Source: Malaya genurostris (lineage: Eukaryota; Arthropoda; Insecta; Diptera; Culicidae). Taken from it: 64,000 nucleotides of DNA. The translations under genes and the position numbers were made by a program. The DNA is taken from contig NC_080571.1 in assembly GCF_030247185.1 (NCBI RefSeq), positions 168,497,421 to 168,561,420 on the forward strand. Direction: 5' to 3'. Below are positions 1 to 10,847 of the stretch, piece by piece. Positions within the stretch are counted from its first letter, which is position 1. The number at the start of each line of letters is the position of its first letter. A model generated the notes under the pieces. The model did no database searches. It was not told the DNA's origin and saw only the letters and a list, made by a program, of their open reading frames with translations.

Positions 1-1587
1 TGCACGGAAGCGAAATATGCAACTGTATGCAGCTGATTTTCACTAAATTTATAGAAAAAGATATGCCCAATACCGTAAAAATAAATCTAAGTGGAATGGG
101 ACTATTTTTTAGGCTTTTTCAAAGTTAGTTTTAATTTTTGAATTATGGCAACCCTCTTCAAACTAGTTTTCTAATCATAACTTGTTTCGAGATATTTTTT
201 ATGCATACTCTGTTTGGAATAATATAATTCCAGAATTTTGTAGAAGGTAATGCATAGGTTTATTCTTTTCTGGAAAAGTGCTAATGGATGGTTAAGAAAC
301 GCTGACTGCAAAAGTGAGTTACAGAAATAGCAGACGCTCTCGCTATATCTGATTGATGAAAAAATTATCATATTTGTGAATTTTTTTCCAGAATTATCGT
401 TTAACAAAATAAATTCAAATTCAATTGCATGGTATTTTTGAGAACGCTTCTTAAACATCATGATTTGCGGTGTCCACTGTATCTCAGCGTAGACTTATCA
501 GAAGTGAACGAATGAACGCAGCATAGTTACAGTAAAAGATTTTCTAGACCCCGACGTTTCAGTTTGAATTTTTGTAATATTTTAAATTTTTGGTGGTTGT
601 TCAAATTTTTGGTGGTTCTACGATTTTTCACAAAAATCCACCATTTTTTTCTGTTAAACCTCCCCAGAGTAACAAACAACGAAATGGAAAACGTTGGAAC
701 GTCTGGAAAAGTGCTAATGGATGGTTAAGAAACGCTGACTGCAAAAGTGAGTTACAGAAATAGCAGACGCTCTCGCTATATCTGATTGATGAAAAAATTA
801 TCATATTTGTGAATTTTTTTCCAGAATTATCGTTTAACAAAATAAATTCAAATTCAATTGCATGGTATTTTTGAGAACGCTTCTTAAACATCATGATTTG
901 CGGTGTCCACTGTATCTCAGCGTAGACTTATCAGAAGTGAACGAATGAACGCAGCATAGTTACAGTAGAAGATTTTCTAGACCCCGACGTTTCAGTTTGA
1001 ATTTTTGTAATATTTTAAATTTTTGGTGGTTGTTCAAATTTTTGGTGGTTCTACGATTTTTCACAAAAATCCACCATTTTTTTCTGTTAAACCTACCCAG
1101 AGTAACAAATAACGAAATGGAAAACGTTGGGGTCTGGTTTTTCATATGTAGAAAGTGCGTGAAAAATTTGAAAAAATTGGTGCAGTAGTTTTTGAATGAC
1201 GATGGACACGGACTTTCAAAACCTGCTTTCGAGGAAAACGCGTTTAAAGCTTTTTGTCTATAAAATCAATGGAAACAATTAATTACTCCAGGGAGCCCGT
1301 AGGGTTTGACATTTTCAAAAAATCATATGTTTTCTTTTATAATTTATTATAACGAAACATTTAAAGAGAGTTTTGTTAAGTTTTGAAGTCAATTGAAGTA
1401 GAAATTTTGGGCCTGTGAACCGAGCCTCTGCTTCTTCATAGAATGAAATAGCCATTGATAAAGGTCCATAACTTCTAGAGTTTCGTTCCAATAGGCTTGA
1501 AAAATTCACAGAAAATTTTTCAAATGTTATAAAAATTAAAAGAAAATAATAAATGACTTTTCAAAAGCCCCTTAAGTTGCGCGTGTA
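1..1587. other. Unassigned A/T-rich flank
   Basis: No coding region, RNA gene or recognisable transposon family is visible apart from the tandem duplication listed separately. Short open frames here are A/T-rich chance ORFs with no domain signature. The last bases (up to the SINE target duplication at 1588) appear to be the original left flank of the BEL insertion, because the sequence resumes at 38909 after the matching AGCTT duplication. Confidence 0.6.
269..1137. repeat. 433-bp tandem duplication, two copies
   Basis: The block starting TCTGGAAAAGTGC at 269 is repeated from 702 with a constant offset of 433 bp (for example TGATTTGCGG at 461 and at 894). The copies differ at only a few positions and by a small indel near the end (about 698 versus 1131). 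The tetranucleotide TCTGG recurs at the start, junction and end, which suggests unequal exchange or slippage at that microhomology. Both copies include an A/T-rich region and a motif with two close TTTTTGGTGGTT repeats. I see no coding potential and do not recognise the family. Confidence 0.9.
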
Positions 1588-1600
1588 AGCATGAGCTTTT

Positions 1601-1759
1601 TTTTTTTTGTTTCAATTATAGAGGCTTTAACATCTTAGGTCATTCGCCTCTTCGGACCAGAAAAACTTTCTGACCCTATGTGCGGGGTTGGGAATCGAAC
1701 CCAGGCGGACTGCGTGAAAGGTTTCGACTATCCCATCACGCTATACCCGTCCCCTAAGC
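1601..1759 (-). mobile_element. tRNA-derived SINE (Feilai-like)
   Basis: Read on the minus strand, the element starts near GGGGACGGGTATAGCG and carries RNA polymerase III promoter boxes. An A-box-like TAGCGTGATGGG lies at 1732-1743 and a B box GGTTCGATTCC at 1691-1701. It ends in an A-rich tail, seen as the T run from 1597. Direct repeats AAGCATGAGCTTT flank it at 1588-1600 and 1760-1772, a normal target duplication for LINE-mobilised SINEs. The body resembles the mosquito Feilai SINE as I remember it; the family name is from memory. The right-hand duplication overlaps the first base of the neighbouring BEL LTR. Confidence 0.85.
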
Positions 1760-1771
1760 AAGCATGAGCTT

Positions 1772-2202
1772 TGATAACGATCAGTGAGAGCAGCGATAAC
1801 CGGTATATTATAACCTTCCAGATCTGGAAAAGCTGTAGCGGACTTCGTGACGTACGGGATGTACGTGGTGGATTTTCGGCGCGGTGAAGATTTTTCACTG
1901 GTTTCAATGCACAACAGCTTTTACTGTACCTTAATCTTAACTCTTACCTTTCTTAACTTTTACATAATAAATATATACAACTGACACTGACTTCTAGCAA
2001 CACAGTCGGACTAGAAAAAACCTGTCTCTTTTGCTACACAGTCCCTTTTATAGTTGCTTAATCGGAAACAAGTAGTCCCGGAAACAACCTTCAATCCAAA
2101 ATTGCTTATCGATGAAACTGGATCGATGAAAGACTCATTTATTTGCAAGTCGAAGCAGCGATGACAACTAGACGGCGCTAGTTTCCTCTTCGTTTACGAA
2201 CA
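1772..2202 (-). repeat. BEL/Pao 3' LTR
   Basis: 431 bp, beginning TG and ending CA on the plus strand, and matching 38478-38903 along its whole length with scattered substitutions and short indels. For instance, the shared block GACGTACGGGATGTACGTGG is present in both. As the element runs on the minus strand, this window-left copy is the 3' LTR. It is preceded on the element strand by a purine-rich tract. Confidence 0.92.
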
Positions 2203-2216
2203 TCCTGACCCCTTCA
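2203..2216 (-). promoter_or_regulatory. BEL polypurine tract
   Basis: On the minus strand the bases just before the 3' LTR read GAAGGGGTCAGGA, a purine-rich stretch in the position where plus-strand DNA synthesis of LTR elements is primed. Confidence 0.65.
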
Positions 2217-2493
2217 GAAATCACATTTTGAACATCCCGAACGTTGTGATGCTTACATGTTTGATGGTTGTTGGGAATCCGATTGTTGCTGCTTCTGATA
2301 ATCGTGATAATATCTGGCAAATAAAGACCCGGTAGCGGATTCAAAGAAATTAAGAAGTATTGGACAGGTGTTCACCGTGTCCTTTTTTAACAGGGCATTG
2401 TATGTTTATTTCAGGTACGGTATCTGAATTTTCCTTGTGGCGTTTGAAGAGTAACCACTCTGGTTATACCATCAGGATCAGGATGCAGTTAAA

Positions 2494-2751
2494 TTATCCT
2501 TGCAGTAGGCCATCGCACATGGGAGCTAAATTGTCTTCTATGATGACCACTAACTTGTTTTCCGAAAGCTGCACTGGTGGTTTACACCACTTGGTTCTTC
2601 CTTGAAGGGTTGAAAGATGTTCAATGTGCCATCGTATTTTTTGTGTCTGCTGCCACTGGCGTAAGGGTTTCAATGGTACTGCAGAGAAGTCATAATCAGG
2701 AACAGATTTCAGTGCTGACCCCGTCAAGGAATGCCCTGATGTTGAAGGCAC
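2494..2751 (-). pseudogene. BEL integrase C-terminal fragment
   Basis: This frame encodes the region that follows the BEL integrase core, including SVPDYDFSAVPLKPLRQW and a later EDNLAPM block. These match the typical BEL pattern of a 'GH.LIG.PL' segment, an RW..Q segment and an 'EDNLPP' segment. It overlaps the end of the upstream core fragment (2696-3223) in another frame, so a frameshift separates them around 2700-2750. The C-terminal domain binds DNA in working integrases. Here it is a decayed piece, with no further recognisable coding sequence between 2494 and the polypurine tract. Confidence 0.75.
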
Positions 2752-3223
2752 AAATCTCCAAATATAATGGAAAACGTGCCATTTGAGCCAATTTGTTCTG
2801 AACAGGAACGATTGGTCTCGAGTTCAGACAGGATTCTATTTGTGTCAACATGTCGTCGTGAGGCAGTATGTGATTTCCTAAAACTCGGATGAAGTGTTTC
2901 TGTGCCGATTGGATAGCGGCCTCCCACAAGCCCTCGAAGTGTGACGCCTTAGGTGGATTGAAGTGCCACTTGATACCGTTTTCGTTGCACTCCTCGACGA
3001 TGGCCTTTTGATGATGTTTACTAGGGATAAGTGCTTTAAGTTCGTTAGCAGCACCGACGACATTTCTTCCGTTGTCGCTAAATATGTTTGAGCACAGTCC
3101 TCTGCGTGCAACAAATCGTCTCAATGCCTGTATAAACTTCGCAGTGCTGAGGTTTGCTACTAATTCGAGGTGTACTGCCTTTGCGCAAAAACATACAAAG
3201 ACCGCTACATAAGCCTTTCGTGG
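2696..3223 (-). pseudogene. BEL integrase core, distal part
   Basis: This is the second part of a BEL/Pao integrase (rve fold). Visible landmarks are AVHLELVANLSTAKF, the second catalytic aspartate in FSDNGRN, and the catalytic glutamate in SHFEGLWEAA. The first catalytic aspartate is not here: it lies 31 kb away in the 34702-35145 fragment (DYWGP). Gypsy-A entered between the two, at the GTGG repeat 3220-3223. Reading continues in frame from the right fragment into this one if gypsy-A and one GTGG copy are ignored, so the gene was open at this point when gypsy-A landed. A later frameshift near 2700-2750 breaks the C-terminus. Confidence 0.9.
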
Positions 3224-4179
3224 TGCAGCGCCCTTAGCAAATTTTCCTTCGAACTTGTTAGTATTGTAGAAAAAAATAGGGAGCCGTAAAAAAAACACTC
3301 GTCACGTTTCAGTCAAGCCTTCACGTCAGCGTAAACGCGACGAGCAATAACAAAAATATCTTTTCACGGGCACCGGTCACTGTCATTGACATTAAGGCAG
3401 TGGTTTCGGTTCACGGCTCGCGGCTTTCAGTTGAACTTCGGGAGAAAGTCGGATGAACTTTCTATCTAAAATCACAAGCTCGGCTTGTACTAAAATCTTC
3501 GGGCTTTACCCGAAAGTAAATGTTAGGAGCTTAAAAACCCATAGTTGGGAAGAGCTAGGAGTTAGTTAAGTTTTAAAGAGCGCGCGGTAAATAGCCGTTA
3601 GTCTCGGGAGTCGACCCGTAGATAAGTCGACCCGTCTCGTCCGAGTTCTCGTGTTAATAATCGTTTTTAAGTGATATCAATTCGTGATAAGTGATATCAA
3701 TACGTGTACAATTCTCGTGTTAATAATCGTTTTTAAGTGATATTAATTCGTGTACAATATCGTTATAAAGAATAGAATTCGCAAAATATGATTGTCAGAA
3801 AGCATGTTAACAGTTTTTGAATAGTGATAAATAGAGGTAAATATCGAATTTTGTGAGCACATAGCCTGATGGTAGCAAGTGGGAGAAGAAACATTCTCTA
3901 AGGTATAATAGATAGATTGCGTGAACAAGACATACAGCACAAGAAGCATAGACCCACTGTAGTGTTACCGAGGAAAGATAACAAGTGGTAACAGTTCTTG
4001 CGAAAAATTTGCTACTACTGCTATTTGTAAAAGACGTTATTGTGAATTAATAACACAAATAAAAGTTTGAAGAAGAACAGAAGAAACAAATTTATAATTA
4101 TCTAACTGTGGAACAGAAACATCCTCCTACGATATCTTCCTCCCGCCGCCGCTCGGCCGCAATCAACGAGGTGACTGCA
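3224..4179 (+). repeat. Gypsy-A 5' LTR
   Basis: 956 bp with TG...CA ends. It differs from the 755-bp 3' LTR by two visible events. Sequence present around 3330-3460 is missing from the 3' copy. A segment of about 66 bp starting TTCTCGTGTTAATAATCG at 3646 is tandemly repeated at 3712 here but single in the 3' copy. A polyadenylation-type AATAAA occurs at 4058-4063. The differences show that the LTRs have evolved separately since insertion, so the copy is not recent. Confidence 0.92.
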
Positions 4180-4181
4180 AG

Positions 4182-4197
4182 TGGTGACAGCGGTACT
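4182..4197 (+). promoter_or_regulatory. Gypsy-A primer-binding site
   Basis: TGGTGACAGCGG starts two bases after the LTR end. TGG at this location is the complement of a tRNA CCA end, the usual primer site for first-strand synthesis. I cannot name the tRNA with confidence. Confidence 0.6.
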
Positions 4198-6638
4198 GTC
4201 CGCGGTGAAGAAGACGCGGTACGCACAGCAAGGATACGCCAGGAGTACGGGAGCGGAATTCGAAATTGAGGATGTTGGGCGAAGCAGTATTAGTATGGTG
4301 AGTTTCCATTATTTTTTCTGATTACTTAACCTACAACCAACGAAATTCGACACACGTTCGCTTTAGCTTAAAATAAAAGCAATATCACCAAAAATTAATG
4401 TGAAATTGTGAAATACTTCTGTTAAGAAAAAAACAATGAGCAAATGCACAGAATGTCATCCCATCCTTTGAGTCAATAAAGAATCTCTCTATAATGGCTA
4501 CTACATGATAGATATAAGTTGTCACGCTTTCTCTTCCAGATATGATTCTTGCTTTCGGTAATAAATAAAACAGTTCACTAACCTAAATTTCGTTTTGATA
4601 AACTTAACACATACATACAAAGCATACAAAGCATTCTGAACAGTCCGTTTAAAAGGAATTACCCATACTTGAATGTTGCCACTTATTATGTGCGCTAAAT
4701 CATTAGAAAGCAAAATGCAAGGAAAATTAATTAGGTTGACATTAGCGCTTCTACAGAACAATCTTTTCATTGACCCATATAAAAAAGGCGGGTGGGTAAT
4801 ATCAGAGACATAACTGGATGTCGTGAATACGAAAACAACTGACATGTTCCTTAACACTTCCGAATATCAATTGTATGAATTATGCAAGCATTCCTCTTTT
4901 TCACATTTTTCGCAAAAACAAAGAAAGCTTCACTTGATCTCGATTACTGTGAATTTCACACAGCGAAAAGTGCACAAATCTAACCAAACTGTTCTTGATT
5001 TGCCCAAAACTGAGGATAATTACTTTCGATTTGCGAACAACAAATCCTAATAGTTCTTTAGAAAACTTTTAGAGCCATTAGAACGGCTGATTTTGTGTAA
5101 TGCTCTCCACCGTTGTTTTTTCACCAATGCTAATGACTGGTAGCTGTGACGTAATCGCTCTTGTCGAAAGCGAAACTAGCTTTGCAGACGACACAAAACT
5201 TAATTTTAATGTTGATTATTTCATTTCGGATTTGCATAATTTATTGAAATCAACTATCAATATGCTGTAGGGATTCGTTTCATGCATTCAGAAGGACCAA
5301 ATTGAGGAACTCACTGCGATATTCACCACTTTTCGGAACGTTTTTCTCGAACGATTTGTTGTACAGCAGCAGATATTTTGTTCTCTTCCTTAGAACGCGT
5401 TCTGATTGGCTGTTGTTGACATGGGTCAAATGAGACAGGTTTACAATAGTGTACCATTCAAATACTTCAATGCTTTTGCTATATACGTTTAAACTGAAAA
5501 ATTTCGATTCTATTGGTAGTTAGATTATATAAATCCTTTCACAGGCCACTGAGCTATGAGCTTTAAAATTACGAGAAAGGCAAACGCGCCTTATGAATTA
5601 TCCTCTTTGATACTCGTTTATACTAAACATATCAGAAAAGGTTAAATTTTTAATTATTTGATACTATGTCACAAAACTGAAAATTTTATCATAAAATTGT
5701 GATCATATTTCCGATGGCATGTCGCAAGAATTATGTTGATTCATTAGATACAACAATAGATATTCACGATCAAAAACTTATCGCTCTCTCAGAGGGTAAA
5801 TTTTGTAAAGGCACCCCCTATTAAAGTAAGTCGTATTTTCGACAAAATTTTTCTGATTTGTTAAACTCGCGCTCACAATGACCAATATTGTTTTTCTAAC
5901 TCCATTACACACAATCCATAAACTGGTAAACGATATCAGAACTTTTTCTCATGCCTACAGCGGGTTTCTAGAACAGTTATATACATTCCGTTGTTGAGTC
6001 ATTTTGACAAACAATAATTTTGTTCAAGTTTCCTTGAAAACTGCGGACGTATAGATCACGTTCACAGTTGATTTGTTTACGTTTTGACCACGGTCAATAC
6101 GAGCGCATGTGTTGAAGAGAAAAACAACACCGCGATAATATTTAAAAAAGTGAGCGAAGGAATCGGTAATTTGACGCATCATTTTGCGAATAAGCAAAAA
6201 TAGCCGTACTTCGACTGACACTACAAAGCAAGTCAGCGAGCTAGGCACCACGAGTGCATGCCACGAGGTATATATATTTAAAACGGTGGTGAACCAACCC
6301 GTATGGGCGGTGCCTACCGAAAAATGCGACACACCAAAACAATCGCGGCCATATTTGCGGCTAAAAGTCGGGCAACCGAAATAAGAACATAGCACAGGGA
6401 AAAGAGGCGGTACGAGACAATAATAATAATAAGCCGACATTGACTTTGAGACCCGTACGGTAAACAATAACGGTCAACCACGAGTATGGTATGATGTTTC
6501 GTTACAGCATATGCCGTCAATGAATTTAATTATTATTGAATGTGTGTGTGTTTTGTTTTTTTTCTGTTTAGTAATTTTGATTAAGAAAATGTGGGTCTAT
6601 GGCAAGGACTCGTGAGAAATTTTAAGGTGTCCCCGCAA
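4198..6638 (+). other. Gypsy-A leader with extra inserted blocks
   Basis: This is a 2.4-kb untranslated leader. Comparison with the gypsy-B leader (25000-26090, read on the minus strand) shows collinear stretches at 4230-4327, about 4649-4747 and about 5850-6430. Between them gypsy-A has two blocks absent from B: about 4328-4648 (roughly 320 bp) and about 4748-5850 (roughly 1.1 kb). Neither block has a recognisable protein. The first has short inverted copies AACGAAATT / AATTTCGTT near its ends. The open frames in this region look like chance ORFs. Confidence 0.6.
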
Positions 6639-8231
6639 ATGGACAGACTGAGCGAAATCGAAGAGTACATAAAAAGAGAACACAATAATGTATATAAAAA
6701 CAAAACACGACCAAGATCATTACAAGGTGTGTTAGGAAAAACTCAAGCACTGAAAGAAGCCTTCGAGGAATATACCAATCTAGTGGAGCGTTGCGAATTT
6801 CGCTTAACAATTGATGATTGGAACAGTTTAACAGATCGATATAGTATTATAAAGGAGAAGTATAACTCCTCGATAAAGATATTGGGCGGTTCAATCGTAA
6901 TAGACCCAAATCCAGACCGCCCAGCAACACGCAGAGGAAGCATATCTGGAGAAATTATCAGAAAAGAGACGCTAATAGAACGACGGAGAACTCAATCAGA
7001 TGGTGGGAGTGAGAAATTGCAACGCGAGCAAGGAAACAGTAGTAGCGAAAGCGGTAATAACAAAGATAAAGAAGACAAAATGCAGGGTGTAAACAGAGAA
7101 TATAAATTTCCTATGCAGGAGGCGATACAGTGTATTCCTGAGTACCAGGGTAACGCTGACGAACTAGAGCCGTTTTTGGTCCAGATACAATATTTTGCAG
7201 ATGATATACCGGAAGAAGAAAGCGAAAGACCACTACTCAATATCGTATTAATGAAGTTGAAGGGGAAAGCATCCGGCTCTATCAATAAAATACGGGCAAA
7301 TACATGGGAGGCTATGTTTCACAACCCGAAACGTGAATTCAGCAGAAAAAGTTCGAGTGGGGATATCCAACAGAAAGTGGAAACACTTGAGCAGCGGCAG
7401 ACAGAGTCTTTTACAGCATACGCCAACAGAGCATTACACATTTATGAGTGTATCGAGGAGATGCAGGTGGATAATCAAACTGAGATCTCGTATGCAGAAA
7501 AATGTTTGAGGAGCCACTTCATTGGAGGATTGAGAAACAAGAGTTTGAAGCAAGTGGCAAGAAGTCAAAGAAACACCACGTTCAGGGATCTTGTTCAGTT
7601 TCTTCAAGAGGAACATGCAGACTGCGATCACCTAGAAAAAATAGAGCAAAGACTCCAAGCCTGTCGAATCTCACGGAATGGAAATGGCAACCGAACATAC
7701 CAACAGGAAAATAGGAGTCGCCCAAGGAACCGAGAGGCGTATGGCGGACACGGGAATGGTAATAGACAGGCACGAAACTATAATCAAAATAGTAATTATA
7801 GCATCGCGCAAACAAGAACGAATCGCGGCGCAAGGCAAAATTATACATACCACCAGGAAGATAATTTCAGAATCACACGTGATGGAGGTCCGGCTCCCCA
7901 TAGGGAAACCACGAGACACAGCCAGGAACCGAGCACACCGCGGCGATATAATGCGGGAAGTGGTGGGTCCAACCAGAGACATTATGGCGAATCACACCAG
8001 GCATTCCGACAAGAACCGTGTAACCAACTAACAAGAAGAGATTATGAGAGAGAAGATCAACAACGACCAAGTGCTCGAATGTATGAGCACCAACCACAAA
8101 ATACCCATACACAAAGCAGAGGCCGGCACAATTGGAACAATTACGAAACAGCGGAGCGCTCGTACCGGCAGGAACGCCAAAACAATCGAGATAGCAACTG
8201 TAACAACTACAACAACTATAGAAAAAACTAA
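6639..8231 (+). CDS. gag: Gypsy-A Gag
   Basis: Structural Gag polyprotein that would form the capsid of the element. The frame is open from 6591, but I place the start at ATG 6639. The protein then begins MDRLSEIEEYIKREH, matching the N-termini of the gypsy-B (24996) and gypsy-D (59780) Gags. A basic and acidic N-terminal region leads to a capsid-like segment around residues 155-340, with landmarks IQYFADDIPEEES, LMKLKGKASGSI and HFIGGLRNKSLKQVAR. The last 150 residues are rich in Asn, Gln, Arg and Tyr and carry no CCHC zinc knuckle. Compared with B, the stretch after NTWEAMF looks disturbed. The frame is open to the stop, making this the best preserved gene of gypsy-A. Protease follows 100 bp later. 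Confidence 0.88.
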   Translation: MDRLSEIEEYIKREHNNVYKNKTRPRSLQGVLGKTQALKEAFEEYTNLVERCEFRLTIDDWNSLTDRYSIIKEKYNSSIKILGGSIVIDPNPDRPATRRGSISGEIIRKETLIERRRTQSDGGSEKLQREQGNSSSESGNNKDKEDKMQGVNREYKFPMQEAIQCIPEYQGNADELEPFLVQIQYFADDIPEEESERPLLNIVLMKLKGKASGSINKIRANTWEAMFHNPKREFSRKSSSGDIQQKVETLEQRQTESFTAYANRALHIYECIEEMQVDNQTEISYAEKCLRSHFIGGLRNKSLKQVARSQRNTTFRDLVQFLQEEHADCDHLEKIEQRLQACRISRNGNGNRTYQQENRSRPRNREAYGGHGNGNRQARNYNQNSNYSIAQTRTNRGARQNYTYHQEDNFRITRDGGPAPHRETTRHSQEPSTPRRYNAGSGGSNQRHYGESHQAFRQEPCNQLTRRDYEREDQQRPSARMYEHQPQNTHTQSRGRHNWNNYETAERSYRQERQNNRDSNCNNYNNYRKN

Positions 8232-8335
8232 CCAAGGGGTCATTCGAGTGGATAGAGGATCGAACACCCCATGACATTATTCAAAAGCAAGACTTACAAA
8301 AGAATATATGTGTACTTCAAAGATCTATTTCACAG

Positions 8336-8890
8336 TTGAGAAATCAAGTCGGGCAAATCACAGATATGATGCTAGAAATGAGACAGCAAGAGGGGGCCAA
8401 GACGAATCTTAAGTCAGTAAATCAAAAACGCATCCGAGAAGAAAGGAAGTCAGGAACCACAAGTCATGCAATGACTAGAAATTGGTTCAATGCATATCAG
8501 ATTGAATTGAGGTCTACAGCTAACCCATATATAAGAAAGAAATTTCTAATCGATACGGGGGCCAGTTCCAACTTAATCAGTAGAAAATGTGCAGAGGAAA
8601 TAAGCTCGGGTAAGATAAACGGACAAGAGCGAATACGTTATACGGGGGTGGTAAACATCCCGCGGGTAAGTCTAGGTACAACCGAAGCAGAATTTATAAT
8701 CCAAGATGTAAATCTAAAAGTGAAATTTGGCGTAGTCGAAGAATTGGGGTTTGATGGAATCCTCGGGATGGAATTCATAAATAGATACGTCACGAGTTTG
8801 GATAACAAAAACGGGATAATATACATGCAAGAAGAACCTATAACGTTCAGCACGAAGGTGAGACCTTGCCCAAGAGGATCATTATATTAA
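8336..8890 (+). pseudogene. Gypsy-A retropepsin (protease)
   Basis: Aspartic protease domain of the Pol polyprotein. It would be a homodimer with one catalytic Asp per chain, cutting Gag-Pol. The active-site block FLIDTGASSNLISRKCAEE sits at about residues 77-95, and the distal GFDGILGMEFINRYV block matches the conserved G-I-L-G motif near the C-terminus. The open frame begins at a non-ATG codon, consistent with expression by ribosomal frameshifting from gag rather than its own start. It ends at a TAA (8888) that separates it from the downstream linker and RT frame (8984). The equivalent gypsy-B and gypsy-C regions run on into that linker, so the stop is probably a lesion. Confidence 0.85.
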
Positions 8891-8983
8891 GTACAGGGTA
8901 ACGAGCCCACGCAGGAGAGGGTACACAGACAAACGACAACGGGCACTAATAAACAAACAGAGATACGACTAGACAAGCTAAAT

Positions 8984-9801
8984 ATGGGAAAAGTATTAGA
9001 CGGAATAGAAAAATCTCCAAGTAGAAATAGGACAACCGAAAAACATATAGAAACTAATGCAAAGAGTGGCAACAATGAAGTAATTATCGTAAATGCTGAA
9101 GTCTTGGAAGGCAGTTTAGCAAAGCATAATAAATATGAAGTGAATAAAAATGATAACATTAATGCATCGTATCAGAGAAATTATGAGTTATACAAAAACG
9201 ACGATCGTTCAGATAGTATGCTCCCCGGTTGTGGGACTAATATTACTCATGAAGAAGAAAAAGTCTTTATAGACGGAGAGTGTGACGAGGAAGACAAATG
9301 TTTCCTTGATTTAGATTCAAATCAAGACGTAATTCTTACGGAAAATAGACGATACGATCAAATAACTGGACGAGACCGAACGGATAAAGTATTAAAATCA
9401 CTAAATATGAATCATTTAAGAAGAGAAAATTTTATGGATATAGAGAAAATTATGGCATCATATAGCGATGTATTCTATCTGAAGGGGGATAAATTAACTA
9501 TCACTGATGCGGCAGTGCACGAAATTGAAACCACGTCAAACGTGCCTTTCAACAAACAGCAATACAGATTTCCGGAAGCTACAAAGAAACATATTAATGA
9601 AGAAATTGAAGAAATGCGTAGACAAGGTATCATAAGGCCTAGCAAAAGTCCGTGGAATGCATCAGTCTTATGTGTTCCCAAGAAGGACGATGAATTTGGT
9701 AACAAGAAATACAGAATCGTGGTTGACTTCAGGGCTTTAAATTTAGTTACGAAGCCATTTGTATACCCAATTCCACTAATTGATGAGATTCTAGATAATC
9801 T
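8984..9801 (+). pseudogene. Gypsy-A linker and RT N-terminal part
   Basis: A charged, Asn- and Lys-rich linker (first about 150 residues) is followed by the reverse transcriptase fingers. Landmarks are the block HEIETTSNVP, then IIRPSKSPWNASVLCVPKKD, YRIVVDFRALN and PYPIPLIDEILDN-like sequence. Homology stops at 9801, exactly where the gypsy-B LTR starts (TGTGCGAAC). Translation past this point reads LTR sequence and stops at 9883. The palm with the catalytic YLDD box is absent both here and from the right-hand continuation at 26495. So gypsy-A has lost about 100 RT residues in addition to being interrupted. Confidence 0.88.
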
Positions 9802-10847
9802 TGTGCGAACTCTTCGGCCGAGCGTTGGCGGGAGAAGAATAACGAAAAGGATGTTTCTTTCAGTTCTATACGGAGAATTGTAACACTCTTCAATTCGGTT
9901 TCTTTTTGTATTAATTCACTTCAATTTGGCTACACTCTTGAATATATTATTTTTCCTTTGATCAACTCAGCACCGGAACTTATACAATTTTCGTTCAGTT
10001 TTACCTTAATCTACCTACAGCAGGAGGTAGTTGATTGACTGATTTTCTCCTGGTAAAAAAATGCACTTTTCTTTGATTCTAACGAGATGTAAACACAGAT
10101 AACTAAACAAAGCTGTAAGTCTGGAATTCAGAACACTAGTGTGCGATTAAATCATTTTTCGCCTAATTTAATTAATTTCCGACCGCTTATCGGAATTGCC
10201 ACTTTGTTGAACTTGCTAGTTGCGATCGATTATCGCGTATCATGTTGACATTTCGGAACTGATCCACTGTGCAACACAACTGACTAACTGAACCCACGAG
10301 CTCACTGACTTGTCTACGGCCGGAACTTACGGCTTTTTATCGCGCACTTTTCGAAACTTAACTCCCTGAATTAATTTGTCTACGGGTCGACTCCCGAGAC
10401 TAACGCCTATTTACCGCACTCTGTAAAACTGAACTGGATTCTAACTCTTCCCAACTATGGGTTTTTAAGCTCCTAACATTTACTTTCGGGTGAAGCCCGA
10501 AGATTTTAGTACAAGCCGAGCTTGTGATTTCAAGTAGAAAGTTCATCCGACTTTCTCCCGAAGTTCTACCGGAAGTCGAGACCACTGTCGCTTAGCCAGA
10601 GGCAGTGACTAGTGTCCGTGAAAATATTAGCTTTGTGCGCTGACTAATGCCCGGAACAGTTTATGGTTTTATAACAAAGTTTCTTAAACATCGTTGCGAT
10701 GACTAATGCTCGAAAATGTGCACGCTTCTATAACAAAGTTTATACATGAAGGTTGCGGCTACGCTGATATGAGAGTTTCCTTCACAATTTCCTACTTTTT
10801 CTACAATACTAGCAAATTCAAAGGAAAATTTGCTAAGGGCGCTGCAT
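9802..10847 (-). repeat. Gypsy-B 3' LTR
   Basis: 1046 bp, with TG (9802) and CA (10847) ends. Its right part (about 10360-10847) matches the gypsy-A LTR in reverse complement, including the block around GTCGACTCCCGAGACTAACG and the GGGCGCTGCA terminus. Its left part is strongly diverged, though the extreme end (CTCTTCGGCCGAGCG) can still be aligned. So A and B carry different LTR subtypes. The second gypsy-B LTR at 26091-26494 matches only the central part of this one. Confidence 0.85.

Noticed and set aside
1681..1754. Functional tRNA gene
   Set aside because: A and B boxes are present, but the cloverleaf is incomplete, an A-rich tail and target duplications flank it, and it reads as the head of a SINE.
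4522..5050. Two short ORFs in the gypsy-A leader as host genes
   Set aside because: Composition and lack of motifs suggest chance frames in A/T-rich DNA; they lie in the block absent from gypsy-B.
4198..6638. Insulator (Su(Hw)-type repeat) in the gypsy-A leader, as in Drosophila gypsy
   Set aside because: I looked for clustered TGCATA-type motifs and saw no array.
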